Origin: Nostoc sp. LPT
Lineage (GTDB): Bacteria > Cyanobacteriota > Cyanobacteriia > Cyanobacteriales > Nostocaceae
NCBI RefSeq assembly: GCF_017115165.1
Contig: NZ_JABXKF010000139.1
Span: 172,725 to 236,724 of the forward strand
DNA: 64,000 nucleotides
Direction: 5' to 3'
Positions 55,900 through 64,000 of the stretch are shown piece by piece. Positions within the stretch are counted from its first letter, which is position 1. Each line of letters begins with the position of its first letter. Below the pieces are notes generated by a model, which was not told where the DNA came from, did no database searches, and was given only the letters and a program-made list of their open reading frames with translations. A program made the position numbers and the translations under genes.

Positions 55900-56814
55900 T
55901 CATCCCCCATCCCCAAAAACTCCACTTTTTAACCGAGCCATATCACGCAACGGTGGTGCGCCGAACAACCGACTGTATTCACGGCTGAACTGTGAGGGGC
56001 TTTCATAACCCACGTAATGACTAGCTGTTGCCGCATCCATACCTTGCCCCAGCATCAGGCGACGGGCTTGTTGAAGTCTAAGCTGTTTTTGATATTGCAA
56101 AGGACTCATGGTGGTGACTGACTTGAAGTGATGATGCAGGGACGAGGGACTCATGCACGCTTCACGAGCGATCGTATCGATCCGAAATGGTTTTTCGTAG
56201 TTCCATTTAAGCCAGTTGATCGCTCTGCTAATTGCTTGGAGTTGTTTATCGACTAAAGCAATCTGTCGCAATCTAGCACTGTGTTCGCTTGATAACAAAC
56301 GGTAGAGAATTTCTCGAATAATCAAAGGTGCGAGGATGGGAATATCTTCAGGTGTTTCCAACAACCGTACAAGTCTTATTGCAGCATCAAGCAGTTGGGG
56401 GCTAACAGGATTAATAGACAAGCCCGGTTTTAGTGGTTGGTTAGCGGGAGCGTCTAGTTTTGCCTCCATCATCAGTGTGCTGAGTTCTCCCGGATCTAAA
56501 TCGAGCCGAAGGCACAGATACGGAACGGTTGGCGTTGCTTCAATCACTTGACCGACGACAGGCAGATCGATAGATACCACCAAATATTGGTCTTGACCAT
56601 AAACATACAGATTGTCTGCCAACATTACCTGTTTCTTGCCCTGAGCGACAATGCACAGGGAAGGCTCATGCAGGGCATGAAGAGGCGCAGTTAGTTGTGA
56701 GGAGCGGATCAGGAACAGCCGCTCGATCACTGTGGGATGGACACCATCTCCATTACTGTTCTGTGCAATCAGAGCGGCTAGCTCGGACTGCTGCTTTCTA
56801 ACAGTTTGTTCCAT
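55900..56814 (-). CDS. AraC-family regulator with AraC_N domain (YqhC-like)
   Basis: 304 residues. The N-terminal cupin-type sensor (about 15-190) has HALHEPSLCIVAQGKKQVML and VVSIDLPVVGQVIEATP, the AraC_N pattern of YqhC-like regulators. The C-terminal double HTH (about 205-300) reads IDTIAREACMSPSSLHHHFK and HYVGYESPSQFSREYSRLFG. In E. coli YqhC activates aldehyde-reductase genes yqhD and dkgA; here the gene is divergent from an SDR and an aldo-keto reductase, so an analogous role is inferred. Confidence 0.9.
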   Translation of the reverse strand: MEQTVRKQQSELAALIAQNSNGDGVHPTVIERLFLIRSSQLTAPLHALHEPSLCIVAQGKKQVMLADNLYVYGQDQYLVVSIDLPVVGQVIEATPTVPYLCLRLDLDPGELSTLMMEAKLDAPANQPLKPGLSINPVSPQLLDAAIRLVRLLETPEDIPILAPLIIREILYRLLSSEHSARLRQIALVDKQLQAISRAINWLKWNYEKPFRIDTIAREACMSPSSLHHHFKSVTTMSPLQYQKQLRLQQARRLMLGQGMDAATASHYVGYESPSQFSREYSRLFGAPPLRDMARLKSGVFGDGG

Positions 56815-57021
56815 AATGTCGTTTGAAATCTTTATGAAACTAACATTCAGGGCAGCCGCAATCTATTCAGCCGCTTAGGTCAGCTTATCTTTTTATGATA
56901 AACAATGAAGGAAAATGCAGGATTAGGCAAGAATTCCGCAGGTTCAGATTACCGCATCAAGCTTTGACTCTTTTAGATTAAAAGTGTGCTAGAAAGTACA
57001 ACCACTTGGAGATACGGTTTT

Positions 57022-57768
57022 ATGACTACCAACGAAAACACTGGCAAAGAACAGAAAGTCGTACTTATTACAGGTGCAAGCAGCGGTATCGGTGAGGCGA
57101 CAGCACGTCTACTCGCTCGTAAGGGCATCCACGTTATTTTGGGCGCACGACGCACGGAGCGGCTAGAAACCCTCGTGGCTACAATCCGCTCTGAGGGCGG
57201 CTCGGCGGAGTATCAGACCCTCGATGTCACCGATCGCGCCAACTTCCAAGCCTTTGTAGAATTTGCTCAGAGCAAATTTGGCCGCATTGATGCGATCGTC
57301 AACAATGCAGGCGTTATGCCGCTCTCGAAACTAGAAGCGCTGAAGGTTGATGAATGGGACTGGATGATTGACGTGAACATCCGTGGCGTACTTAATGGCA
57401 TCGCCGCTGGGCTACCGTTGATGAAACGCCAGGGATTTGGCCAGTTCGTTAACCTGTCCTCCATCGGCGGACACGCTGTCTGGCCAACCTGTGCCGTTTA
57501 CTCAGCCACTAAGTTCGCTGTGTTGGCAATTTCAGAAGGGCTGCGTCAGGAAAATACCGACATTCGCGTTACGGTCATCTCGCCGGGTGTAACAGAGTCG
57601 GAACTCGCCGATACCATTACTGACGCCGAAGCTGGCAAAAGTATACAGGAATTTCGCAAGATTGCCCTTCCGGCGGAAGCGATCGCCAGAGCGATCGCCT
57701 TTGGAATCGAGCAACCGGATGACGTTGATGTGAATGAGATTATCGTGCGCCCCACAGCCAGCGTATAG
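57022..57768 (+). CDS. SDR-family oxidoreductase
   Basis: 248 residues from MTTNENTGKEQKVVLITGAS (ATG 57022); an upstream in-frame Met at 56986 is less likely. TGASSGIGEA cofactor loop, NNAG in IVNNAGVMP, catalytic Ser in NLSSIGGHA, YxxxK in YSATK. PG...T motif SPGVTESELADT. NADP preference is suggested by GARRTERL after strand 2. It is the first gene downstream of the divergent AraC promoter region and is 62 bp before the aldo-keto reductase gene. Confidence 0.92.
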   Translation: MTTNENTGKEQKVVLITGASSGIGEATARLLARKGIHVILGARRTERLETLVATIRSEGGSAEYQTLDVTDRANFQAFVEFAQSKFGRIDAIVNNAGVMPLSKLEALKVDEWDWMIDVNIRGVLNGIAAGLPLMKRQGFGQFVNLSSIGGHAVWPTCAVYSATKFAVLAISEGLRQENTDIRVTVISPGVTESELADTITDAEAGKSIQEFRKIALPAEAIARAIAFGIEQPDDVDVNEIIVRPTASV

Positions 57769-57830
57769 TTACGCAAAGATGCGGTGAATTTTCAACCTCA
57801 CCTCGCAGTAAAACAACACAGAAGCGATAT

Positions 57831-58829
57831 ATGACTACCCAAAATCAAATTCAACCTCGCCAACTTGGTTCTAAAGGTCTAACTGTTTTCCCCCTAGCTC
57901 TTGGATGCATGGGTATGTCTGGTGTGTACGGTGCAGCAGACGAAAACGAAAGCATTGCAACTATCCAGGCAGCTCTTGACCACGGGATGACATTATTGGA
58001 TACTGGCGATTTTTATGCCAGCGGGCAGAATGAGATGTTAATTGGTCGGGCAATCAAGGAGCGTCGAGACAAAGCCTTGGTTTCGGTGAAATTCGGCGCT
58101 TTACGTACTCGCGATGGCGGATGGCTTGGTATAGATACCCGCCCTGCTTCGGTGAAAAACTTTGTAGCTTATAGCCTTACCCGATTGGGAGTAGACCACA
58201 TTGACATCTACCGTCCGGCTCGATTAGACCCGCAAGTTCCCATTGAAGACACTATCGGCGCGATCGCCGAGCTAGTCAAGGCTGGCTACGTCCGACATAT
58301 CGGGTTATCGGAGGTGGGAGCGGACACCATCCGCCGCGCCCACGCTATTCACCCCATCAGTGACCTACAAATCGAGTACTCCCTGATTAGCCGTAGTCCT
58401 GAGAGCGAGATTTTTCCTGTACTGGAAGAACTTGGTATTGGCGTGACTGCCTATGGTGTGCTTTCACGAGGACTGTTAAGTGGCTCCACTCCAGGCACAC
58501 AGGGAGACTTCCGTGCCTACTTACCACGCTTCAGCAAAGAAAACCTTGCCCAGAACCAACGCCTAATCGATGAACTAAAGCAAATTGCCACCGAGAAAGG
58601 AATTCTTCCTTCGCAATTGGCTATTGCTTGGGTACTTGCCAAAGGCAGAAACATTGTGCCGGTTATCGGCGCACGCAAGCGCACCCAACTTTCCGAATCG
58701 TTGGCGGCTTTGGATGTGAACCTATCCTCAGAGGACTTAACCCGCATTGAAGCAGCAATTCCTGCATCTGCGATCGCAGGTACTCGTTACGATCAACATC
58801 AGATGCAAATGCTGGACAGCGAACGCTAA
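57831..58829 (+). CDS. Aldo/keto reductase, catalytic His position replaced
   Basis: 332 residues. Active-site Asp and Tyr are in LLDTGDFYASGQNE and the lysine in LVSVKFG. The usual histidine (YYQHR in the common form) reads YRPARLDP here, so it is absent; this variant occurs in a subgroup of AKRs. NADP-binding region IAWVLAKGRNIVPVIGARKR near the C-terminus. It reduces aldehydes or ketones; cotranscription with the SDR gene is likely. Confidence 0.92.
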   Translation: MTTQNQIQPRQLGSKGLTVFPLALGCMGMSGVYGAADENESIATIQAALDHGMTLLDTGDFYASGQNEMLIGRAIKERRDKALVSVKFGALRTRDGGWLGIDTRPASVKNFVAYSLTRLGVDHIDIYRPARLDPQVPIEDTIGAIAELVKAGYVRHIGLSEVGADTIRRAHAIHPISDLQIEYSLISRSPESEIFPVLEELGIGVTAYGVLSRGLLSGSTPGTQGDFRAYLPRFSKENLAQNQRLIDELKQIATEKGILPSQLAIAWVLAKGRNIVPVIGARKRTQLSESLAALDVNLSSEDLTRIEAAIPASAIAGTRYDQHQMQMLDSER

Positions 58830-58988
58830 TGCGTAACAAAGTACTTAGAGGGTTTGTAGTGAGTTAGCGCGTTCTGCTCTACGAGACGCTTCTTAAAGGG
58901 TTTACCCATGAGCGATAAACTTATCCCGTTGGGTAAGCAGTTTAGTGTTTAGAAAATAAAGACTAAAGTCCTGACTACGAGCCTCTAC

Positions 58989-59615
58989 TTATTTTTCAGC
59001 CAGAATCGCGTAAATTTCCCGTTTAACTTGATCTAAAAGCTCACGCACCCGATTTATCCGCTCCATATTGCCACTACGAGCAACCTGCACCACCGCAGCA
59101 GCTAACTCTGTAGCGGCATTCCGCAACTCAATAAACTCTTGGGGCTTACCTGTAACAAAACTTTTGAAGGTATCCCAAGGAGAGTCTGAAGGTTCTTGTT
59201 GGGCACGTTCTGCCAATAATTGTTTACCCTCATCCGTAATCGTATAAATCCGCTTGCCCCCTTCCTGCGCGCTCTTGAGATAACCACCTTCTTCCAACAA
59301 TTGCAGTGTTGGATACACTGAGCCAGGACTGAGGCGACGAAAACCACCATAGCGAGTTTCCATCTCTTTAATCAGATCGTAACCATGACTAGGATGCTCG
59401 GATAACAATTCCAGCAGAATGAACTTGATGTCACCCCGACGAGTCCGATATTCATCTCCCCAACCACGACCAAACATTTCATTGCCAAAGTGTTTCTCAT
59501 GATGTCTACCATGATGCTTGTCATGCCCAAACCAAGACCTAACAAGCAATGAATCCTCTTCGCTTATTCCTGCCCATGCAGGTGCGCCAAAACGTGACCG
59601 AAAATGTCTAAACAT
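58989..59615 (-). CDS. PadR-family regulator with His/Gly-rich N-terminal extension
   Basis: 208 residues. The winged helix starts at about residue 62 (IKFILLELLSEHPSHGYDLI, SPGSVYPTLQLLEEGGYLKS). The first 60 residues form an extension with HDKHHGRHHEKHFG, a metal-binding-looking stretch. The C-terminal helical domain is FIELRNAATELAAAVVQVAR and on. A perfect palindromic operator candidate lies 33-69 bp upstream, suggesting autoregulation. No obvious target gene follows; the convergent AKR gene is 160 bp away. Confidence 0.9.
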   Translation of the reverse strand: MFRHFRSRFGAPAWAGISEEDSLLVRSWFGHDKHHGRHHEKHFGNEMFGRGWGDEYRTRRGDIKFILLELLSEHPSHGYDLIKEMETRYGGFRRLSPGSVYPTLQLLEEGGYLKSAQEGGKRIYTITDEGKQLLAERAQQEPSDSPWDTFKSFVTGKPQEFIELRNAATELAAAVVQVARSGNMERINRVRELLDQVKREIYAILAEK

Positions 59616-59647
59616 AAGTGAATCTCAAATCAACTTTCTCTAATATA

Positions 59648-59684
59648 CGATATATCGCGATATATTCCGATATATCGGAATATA
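59648..59684. promoter_or_regulatory. PadR-type operator: tandem CGATATATCG palindromes
   Basis: CGATATATCG (59648-59657) overlaps in pattern with a perfect 24-bp palindrome (59661-59684, half-site TATATTCCGATA), 46 bp from the padR start. PadR sites are commonly AT-rich palindromes of this kind. Confidence 0.65.
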
Positions 59685-59883
59685 ATTTTGATGAAGATTT
59701 GTAACGAAGGCAATTTCGACTAGCTAAGAGTCTGTACTTGTTCAACAAAAGACTCTATCTACGACGTTTAATCGTAGATTAAGCATTTTTGCTCAACTAT
59801 GAAGTAATAGGTGTAACAAAGAGTTCACTCCACAGACTAAACCATGTAAAAATACAGGGTTTGGTTTTTTCATGCCACTTACT

Positions 59884-59977
59884 TACAGCAGTTTTCACGT
59901 ATTTGAAGCACACCTATCGTAGGGGCGCAAGGCCTTGCACCCCTACTGCGTGGTCTATTTACCTGAAAATAGCTGTA
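59884..59977. mobile_element. 95-bp-family MITE, second copy (94 bp)
   Basis: Inverted relative to the VOC-gene copy: begins TACAGCAGTTTTCACGTATT and ends GAAAATAGCTGTA. The core palindrome half is GTAGGGGCGCAAGG. Flanking trinucleotides (ACT/ATA) do not match, so the target duplication has decayed. Confidence 0.82.
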
Positions 59978-60785
59978 ATACATCTATCTTGTATTTCTAG
60001 ATAAAATATGTATAAGTACGAGATATTTTAGTTAATATTTTCTTGATATTGGTGTTAATTACAGATGTGAATATCAGAATTTATTGCTAGTTAAAATTAT
60101 TAAAACTAATTTTGTAAATTTATAAAATACTTTATTTTTTTGTATAGATTGTGAACTTAACTTGGGAATACTAAGTGTAAGAAAAGTTAAAATTATACAA
60201 AACTTTATGATTACTTAACTTTTTCTACTAGCATTCGCTGCTAAATAATCTAAATTCCTTTTTTGAACCACAGTAGGGAACTAATCGGCTTCAATCGAAG
60301 CTGACTAAGTTCTCTCAAAACTTTCATTGAACCCAACAACAGTTTATTTACACTTGCTTGATTCGTATACCAACCATCTAAATCAGTTTTTAACTGCTTA
60401 TTACAGCAATAAAACTAGTAGATGCCGATATCCCGGTTAGTTAAGAATCACTTTCGATTTAATACTATTCGGATAATATAAACTCGCCTGGATTCAAGGG
60501 AGTGAAGGAAAAAATAGTCTCCCTTTTAAAGAAAGCCAGTGTGTTGCAAACTTTCCTAAATTTATAGGGACAGGTGTTAGCTTTGCTTACCACCAGTTTT
60601 CTATTCAAGAAAAGCTGATTAAATATTTTTGTTTGGGTTGAGATAACAATGTTAGTAACTGACAGTGGCGAACGTGGTAGTGGCAGATAGAACGAGTGTA
60701 AAGTTCTCTCTCGATTATTTGCAGTAATTTTTGAGTATTGCGGTCAAAAAAGTGAAATACCTCGTACTTTAGTCGGGAGATGAAC
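59978..60785. other. Long AT-rich spacer with structured segments
   Basis: No gene. An extended hairpin at about 60277-60318 (GAACTAATCGGCTTC pairing with GAAGCTGACTAAGTTC) and a terminator-like stem at 60496-60527 (AAGGGAG and CTCCCTTTT) could mark a small RNA, but no promoter is evident. Confidence 0.4.
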
Positions 60786-61259
60786 TTAAATCGCGGCAAT
60801 GACTTTGCTAATGGCACAATTGAATGGTGTGAGTTCGACTTGACGAGTGCCTTCATGTCCATAAGTCAAACTCACGCTCAGATAACTATCTGGCTTGTAG
60901 GGTAATCGTTCTGCCCATTCAACTGCCACAATTCCTGGTATGACTTCAACACCTTCCCAGTAACTTTCTAAATTTAGGGTTGCAACTTCTTGCGGTTCTA
61001 AGCGATATAAATCTAGATGGTAAAGGGGAAAGCGCCCTTCCGTATACTCATTAATCAGCGTGAAAGTCGGACTGACAATGGGTTCAGCAATTCCTAAACC
61101 TTTACCAATACCTTGAACTAAAGTAGTTTTACCAGCGCCTAAATCACCTTCTAGTAAAATTACACTGCCAGGTGTCAGGGATTCGCCAAGAGTAATACCT
61201 AAGCGCAGGGTTGCTTCTGTATCTGCAAGAAAAATTTTCATGATTGAGGTATTGGGCAT
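60786..61259 (-). CDS. tsaE: tRNA threonylcarbamoyladenosine synthesis ATPase TsaE
   Basis: 157 residues, or 151 from Met7 (MKIFLADTEATLRLG). Walker A GDLGAGKTTLVQGIG (about 38-52), the SPTFTLINEY segment and HLDLYRLEPQE are TsaE signatures. It works with TsaB and TsaD to install t6A on ANN-decoding tRNAs. It is 46 bp downstream of yvcK on the same strand and may be cotranscribed. Confidence 0.95.
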   Translation of the reverse strand: MPNTSIMKIFLADTEATLRLGITLGESLTPGSVILLEGDLGAGKTTLVQGIGKGLGIAEPIVSPTFTLINEYTEGRFPLYHLDLYRLEPQEVATLNLESYWEGVEVIPGIVAVEWAERLPYKPDSYLSVSLTYGHEGTRQVELTPFNCAISKVIAAI

Positions 61260-61305
61260 TACTGATTAGTCTAAAAAAATGACAAATGACAAATTTTCAT
61301 TTTCC

Positions 61306-62709
61306 TTAATTTTGAATTTTGAATTTTGAATTTTGAATTCCCCGAAGGGACTGACCTCTACCGTACCACCGCAATAACACTTGTGCTAGTTTCTGGGGAT
61401 TGTGACGTACAAAACCTGTTTCATCTTCATACAAAACATTAGCTGGAACAATCCGTCGCCCTAGCTGAGTTACTGCTTCTCTATCGAGGAAAACGGGATG
61501 AGAGTTTTGTTGGGCGTAGCGGATGAGCGATTGCTCTGAGGGAGATTTTTTGTGTATCAGTACAGCATCGAATAGTCGTCTTTGTCCACAAGCAGCATCA
61601 ATTGCTCTGATGTGATCGGCAACAGTGTAGCCTTCAGTTTCTCCGGGTTGAGTCATTATATTGCAGATATAAATACGGGGGGCATCTGATTGAGCGATCG
61701 CATCGGCAATTTCTGGTACTAATAAATTAGGAATTAGGCTTGTATAAAGGCTACCTGGGCCAATAATGATGTAATCAGCTTCTTTAATTGCCTTAATAGC
61801 TGCTGGCACCGCCGGGGGATTAGCCGGAATGCAGCCAATTTTGACAATTTTACCGCCAGCTTTCGGAATACTAGACTCCCCCTCAATACGACGACCATCG
61901 GCTAATTCTGCCCAGAGGCGAACATCACTGAGAGTTGCTGGTAGTACTTGTCCTCGCACCGCTAGAACTTTAGAACTGGCTGCAACTGCTTGTTCTAAAT
62001 CTCCAGTAATATCACTCATTGCCGTTAAAAACAAATTGCCAAAACTGTGACCAGTTAACCCATCTCCAGCCCGAAAACGGTATTGAAACAATTCTGTTAA
62101 TAACTTTTCTTCATCTGCTAGTGCAGCCAAACAATTGCGAATATCCCCTGGTGGTAGCACTCCAAATTCTTGACGCAAACGCCCAGAAGATCCACCATCA
62201 TCGGCGACAGTGACAATTGCAGTAATATTAGCGCTGTAGGTTTTCAGTCCCCTCAACAACGTAGAAAGTCCCGTACCACCGCCAATTACCACTATTTTTG
62301 GGCCTCGGTACAATCGACGATGGGCCAGCAAGACATCAATGAGTTCCTCTCCGCCTTCTGCTCTTAGTACCTTAGTAATTGAGCCTACGGTGCGAGTTTG
62401 CCCCCAAAGCACTAACAACAAGCCGCCAAGCAGCACCAAAGGCCCACTGATATAGTTCGGTAAGAGGTTGGTGATGACTCCCAAGAAACCTCTAACCAAT
62501 TCAATCATCCAAAAAATTGGGGTCAGCTTAATCCAAATGGCTAACCCCAAACTCGCCAGCAGTACACCCCCAACACTAATCAACAACCAACGTTTTACCG
62601 ATAGTCCAGGGGATAACCATTTGAACCACTGGTTAACCCGATAAGAAGTACGAGAGCGCGACTGCTTTTGCAGGGCGTTGAGGGCTTGTCTGAGAAAACC
62701 AATTGACAT
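61306..62709 (-). CDS. yvcK: YvcK/CofD-family protein
   Basis: 467 residues. Three membrane helices occupy about 40-110 (SVGGVLLASLGLAIWI, GPLVLLGGLLLVLWG), a cyanobacterial extension; the globular part begins KIVVIGGGTGLSTLLRGLK, with VADDGGSSGRLR, PPGDIRNCLAAL, and PGSLYTSLIPNLLV. YvcK proteins bind UDP-GlcNAc and affect cell-wall and carbon control. The last 11 residues (GIQNSKFKIQN) are encoded by an AATTTTG heptamer repeat that has replaced the natural end. Confidence 0.93.
   Translation of the reverse strand: MSIGFLRQALNALQKQSRSRTSYRVNQWFKWLSPGLSVKRWLLISVGGVLLASLGLAIWIKLTPIFWMIELVRGFLGVITNLLPNYISGPLVLLGGLLLVLWGQTRTVGSITKVLRAEGGEELIDVLLAHRRLYRGPKIVVIGGGTGLSTLLRGLKTYSANITAIVTVADDGGSSGRLRQEFGVLPPGDIRNCLAALADEEKLLTELFQYRFRAGDGLTGHSFGNLFLTAMSDITGDLEQAVAASSKVLAVRGQVLPATLSDVRLWAELADGRRIEGESSIPKAGGKIVKIGCIPANPPAVPAAIKAIKEADYIIIGPGSLYTSLIPNLLVPEIADAIAQSDAPRIYICNIMTQPGETEGYTVADHIRAIDAACGQRRLFDAVLIHKKSPSEQSLIRYAQQNSHPVFLDREAVTQLGRRIVPANVLYEDETGFVRHNPQKLAQVLLRWYGRGQSLRGIQNSKFKIQN
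61308..61339. repeat. Heptamer repeat AATTTTG x4 within the yvcK end
   Basis: Four AATTTTG units supply the last codons and the stop of yvcK. Shows that heptamer expansion can extend into a coding end. Confidence 0.85.
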
Positions 62710-62883
62710 ACCTGATTTGGAGCAGTGCTACAAACAATAATTAACAGAAAATCTACACCACTTGGTTTAAAACACCAGGCGTGAAACTATTATATTTATC
62801 AATCCTATTAGACTAAGAGCAAGTCGTGAAGATTGCCAGTATTTCTAGTTAAACAATACCCTGGCTTGGTAAAAGTGAATTTA

Positions 62884-63375
62884 ATGGAAAAACGAATTTT
62901 AGGATTAGATCCAGGACTGGCAATTTTAGGATTTGGGGCAATTAGCTACACACAAAATCTCAACAAGGTGCAAGAGACTACAGTAAATATGCTGGATTTT
63001 GGAGTCATTAAAACGTCAGCAGATGTAGAAATGGGACAACGCTTATGTACCTTGTTTGATGATTTACACACCGTGATAGAGGAATTTCAACCAGATTTAG
63101 TAGCGATCGAGAAACTATTCTTCTATCGTATGTCAAGTACAATCCTGGTTGCACAGGCGCGGGGTATAGTCATTTTAGTGTTGGGTCAGCGTCGTCTTCC
63201 TTATGTAGAGTTTACTCCGGCTCAAATTAAGCAAGCTTTAACAGGCTATGGTAATGCTGATAAGTCAGAAGTGCAAGAAGCGGTGGCGCGGGAGTTGGAT
63301 TTAGATGAAATTCCTAAGCCAGATGATGCTGCGGATGCTTTGGCAGTGGCTTTAACGGCTTCTTATCAGCTGTAG
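62884..63375 (+). CDS. ruvC: Holliday-junction resolvase RuvC
   Basis: 163 residues from the ATG at 62884 (MEKRILGLDPGLAILGFG); an upstream in-frame Met adds 17 unrelated residues. The catalytic acids are D9 in GLDPG, Glu in AIEKLFF, and the aspartates in PDDAADALAVAL. Resolves four-way DNA junctions in recombination with RuvAB, which are not in the window. It diverges from yvcK with 174 bp between starts. Intact. Confidence 0.96.
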   Translation: MEKRILGLDPGLAILGFGAISYTQNLNKVQETTVNMLDFGVIKTSADVEMGQRLCTLFDDLHTVIEEFQPDLVAIEKLFFYRMSSTILVAQARGIVILVLGQRRLPYVEFTPAQIKQALTGYGNADKSEVQEAVARELDLDEIPKPDDAADALAVALTASYQL

Positions 63376-64000
63376 CTAAGTGCTGAGTGCTGTTAGCAAA
63401 AGCGGGGCGTTTAGCCCGTGCTGAGTAAAAATCCAGTTGTTTCAAGACTTTGAGCAATCAACACTGTCCTAACCTGTGTGACTACGGCTATATGTTTCAA
63501 AGACTACCAAGAGCCAATTAACAATTCAAAATTCACGCATTCACGCATTCAAACATTTTAGACATTTCAGACGAACGCGAGTGCGTCTCTAAGAGTTGAG
63601 AAGTGCCAACTCCTGCGGGGAGACGCCAAGGGGGATGCGCGGGTTAAGAGCGTTGTGGCAACTATGTTCCATTTAAACCCCGGCTGAAACTGATCGGAGG
63701 CGGAGTGGCTCCGACTCCGCGCTACATATAGATGTAGGGGTCTTAAACCCTTGAATTTACGATAAAATTTTGCATCCAGTTGATAGCTTAATTGCAAAAA
63801 GAATATAATGCTTTAAACATCGTCAGTATAAGCTTTTCAAGGTTTTCGCGAACCTCCTTGGAGTTTGCAATCAATGATGAAAAATGTACAAATCAGAATC
63901 AAGTGAAACTCTACTAGAACACTCGGAAAATAAAGCATAGAAGTAATACCAATTCTCTAAAAGCTGGCTACAGATAAAGCTACCAAAATATATTGCCTTC
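63376..64000. other. Spacer of interspersed repeats, no gene
   Basis: It contains a third copy of the AGCGGGGCGTTTAGCCCG hairpin repeat (about 63391-63424) and GC-rich fragments near 63570-63720 (GACGCCAAGGGGG, CTCCGACTCCGCGC). An open minus frame there is made of these repeats and is not called. Confidence 0.5.

Noticed and set aside
59789..60004. Plus-strand frame of 71 codons
   Set aside because: Made largely of the inserted 95-bp element.
60605..60862. Minus-strand frame overlapping the tsaE end
   Set aside because: Out of frame with tsaE and without similarity.
63567..63797. Minus-strand frame of 76 codons near the right edge
   Set aside because: Consists of interspersed GC-rich repeats with no ribosome site or family.

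Overview
The window reads as chromosome of a filamentous, probably heterocyst-forming cyanobacterium (Nostoc/Anabaena/Tolypothrix type). The signs are frequent HIP1 octamers (GCGATCGC), heptamer short tandem repeats, many small inverted-repeat elements in the spacers, and cyanobacterial families: helical carotenoid protein, DUF3386, DUF3598, a stand-alone Mo-nitrogenase C-terminal-domain protein, and an NB-ARC/WD40 protein. No rRNA, tRNA or CRISPR locus was recognised.

Layout. 0-10 kb (minus strand): a Ras-like GTPase, a large membrane protein joining a roadblock/longin-like region to BON and OmpA domains, a coiled-coil protein, a 1564-residue hybrid histidine kinase and a predicted outer-membrane barrel. 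10.4-13.4 kb is a decay zone: a histidine-kinase gene is split by a GC-richer foreign-looking cassette carrying a glutathione S-transferase and two palindromic operators, and a glyoxalase/VOC gene is broken by a 95-bp element. 13.5-17.5 kb: glutathionyl-hydroquinone reductase, glycogen debranching enzyme, GNAT acetyltransferase. 17.8-22.3 kb: a frameshifted NACHT NTPase, a PD-(D/E)XK nuclease, a broken small gene and a small membrane protein. 22.9-28.8 kb: PadR regulator, RND pump and adaptor; the pump has a histidine-rich tandem repeat and the spacer holds a 21-bp array bounded by inverted repeats. 28.9-35.7 kb: NB-ARC/WD40 protein, peptide deformylase, an ORF invaded by a MITE, an SDR and a lipoprotein. 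36-45 kb: FtsX, DUF3598, an Omp85 protein, a LuxR regulator, DUF3386, HugZ and an alpha/beta hydrolase. 45.7-51 kb: a fused FAD/NAD-binding and ETHE1-type metallo-beta-lactamase protein, and a zinc metalloprotease with one internal stop. 52-59.6 kb: helical carotenoid protein, NagB, a HAD phosphatase, a 21-bp array, an AraC/SDR/aldo-keto reductase cluster and a second PadR gene. 60-63.4 kb: TsaE, YvcK and RuvC.

Two themes recur. One is glutathione, persulfide and aldehyde chemistry (GST, hydroquinone reductase, VOC, a GST remnant, the ETHE1 fusion, and an AraC-SDR-AKR cluster resembling YqhC). The other is genome flux: at least four small mobile-element families, three unrelated tandem arrays sharing a 21-bp period, and about ten broken or remnant genes, two of which can be restored in silico by removing an element together with a 3-bp target duplication.
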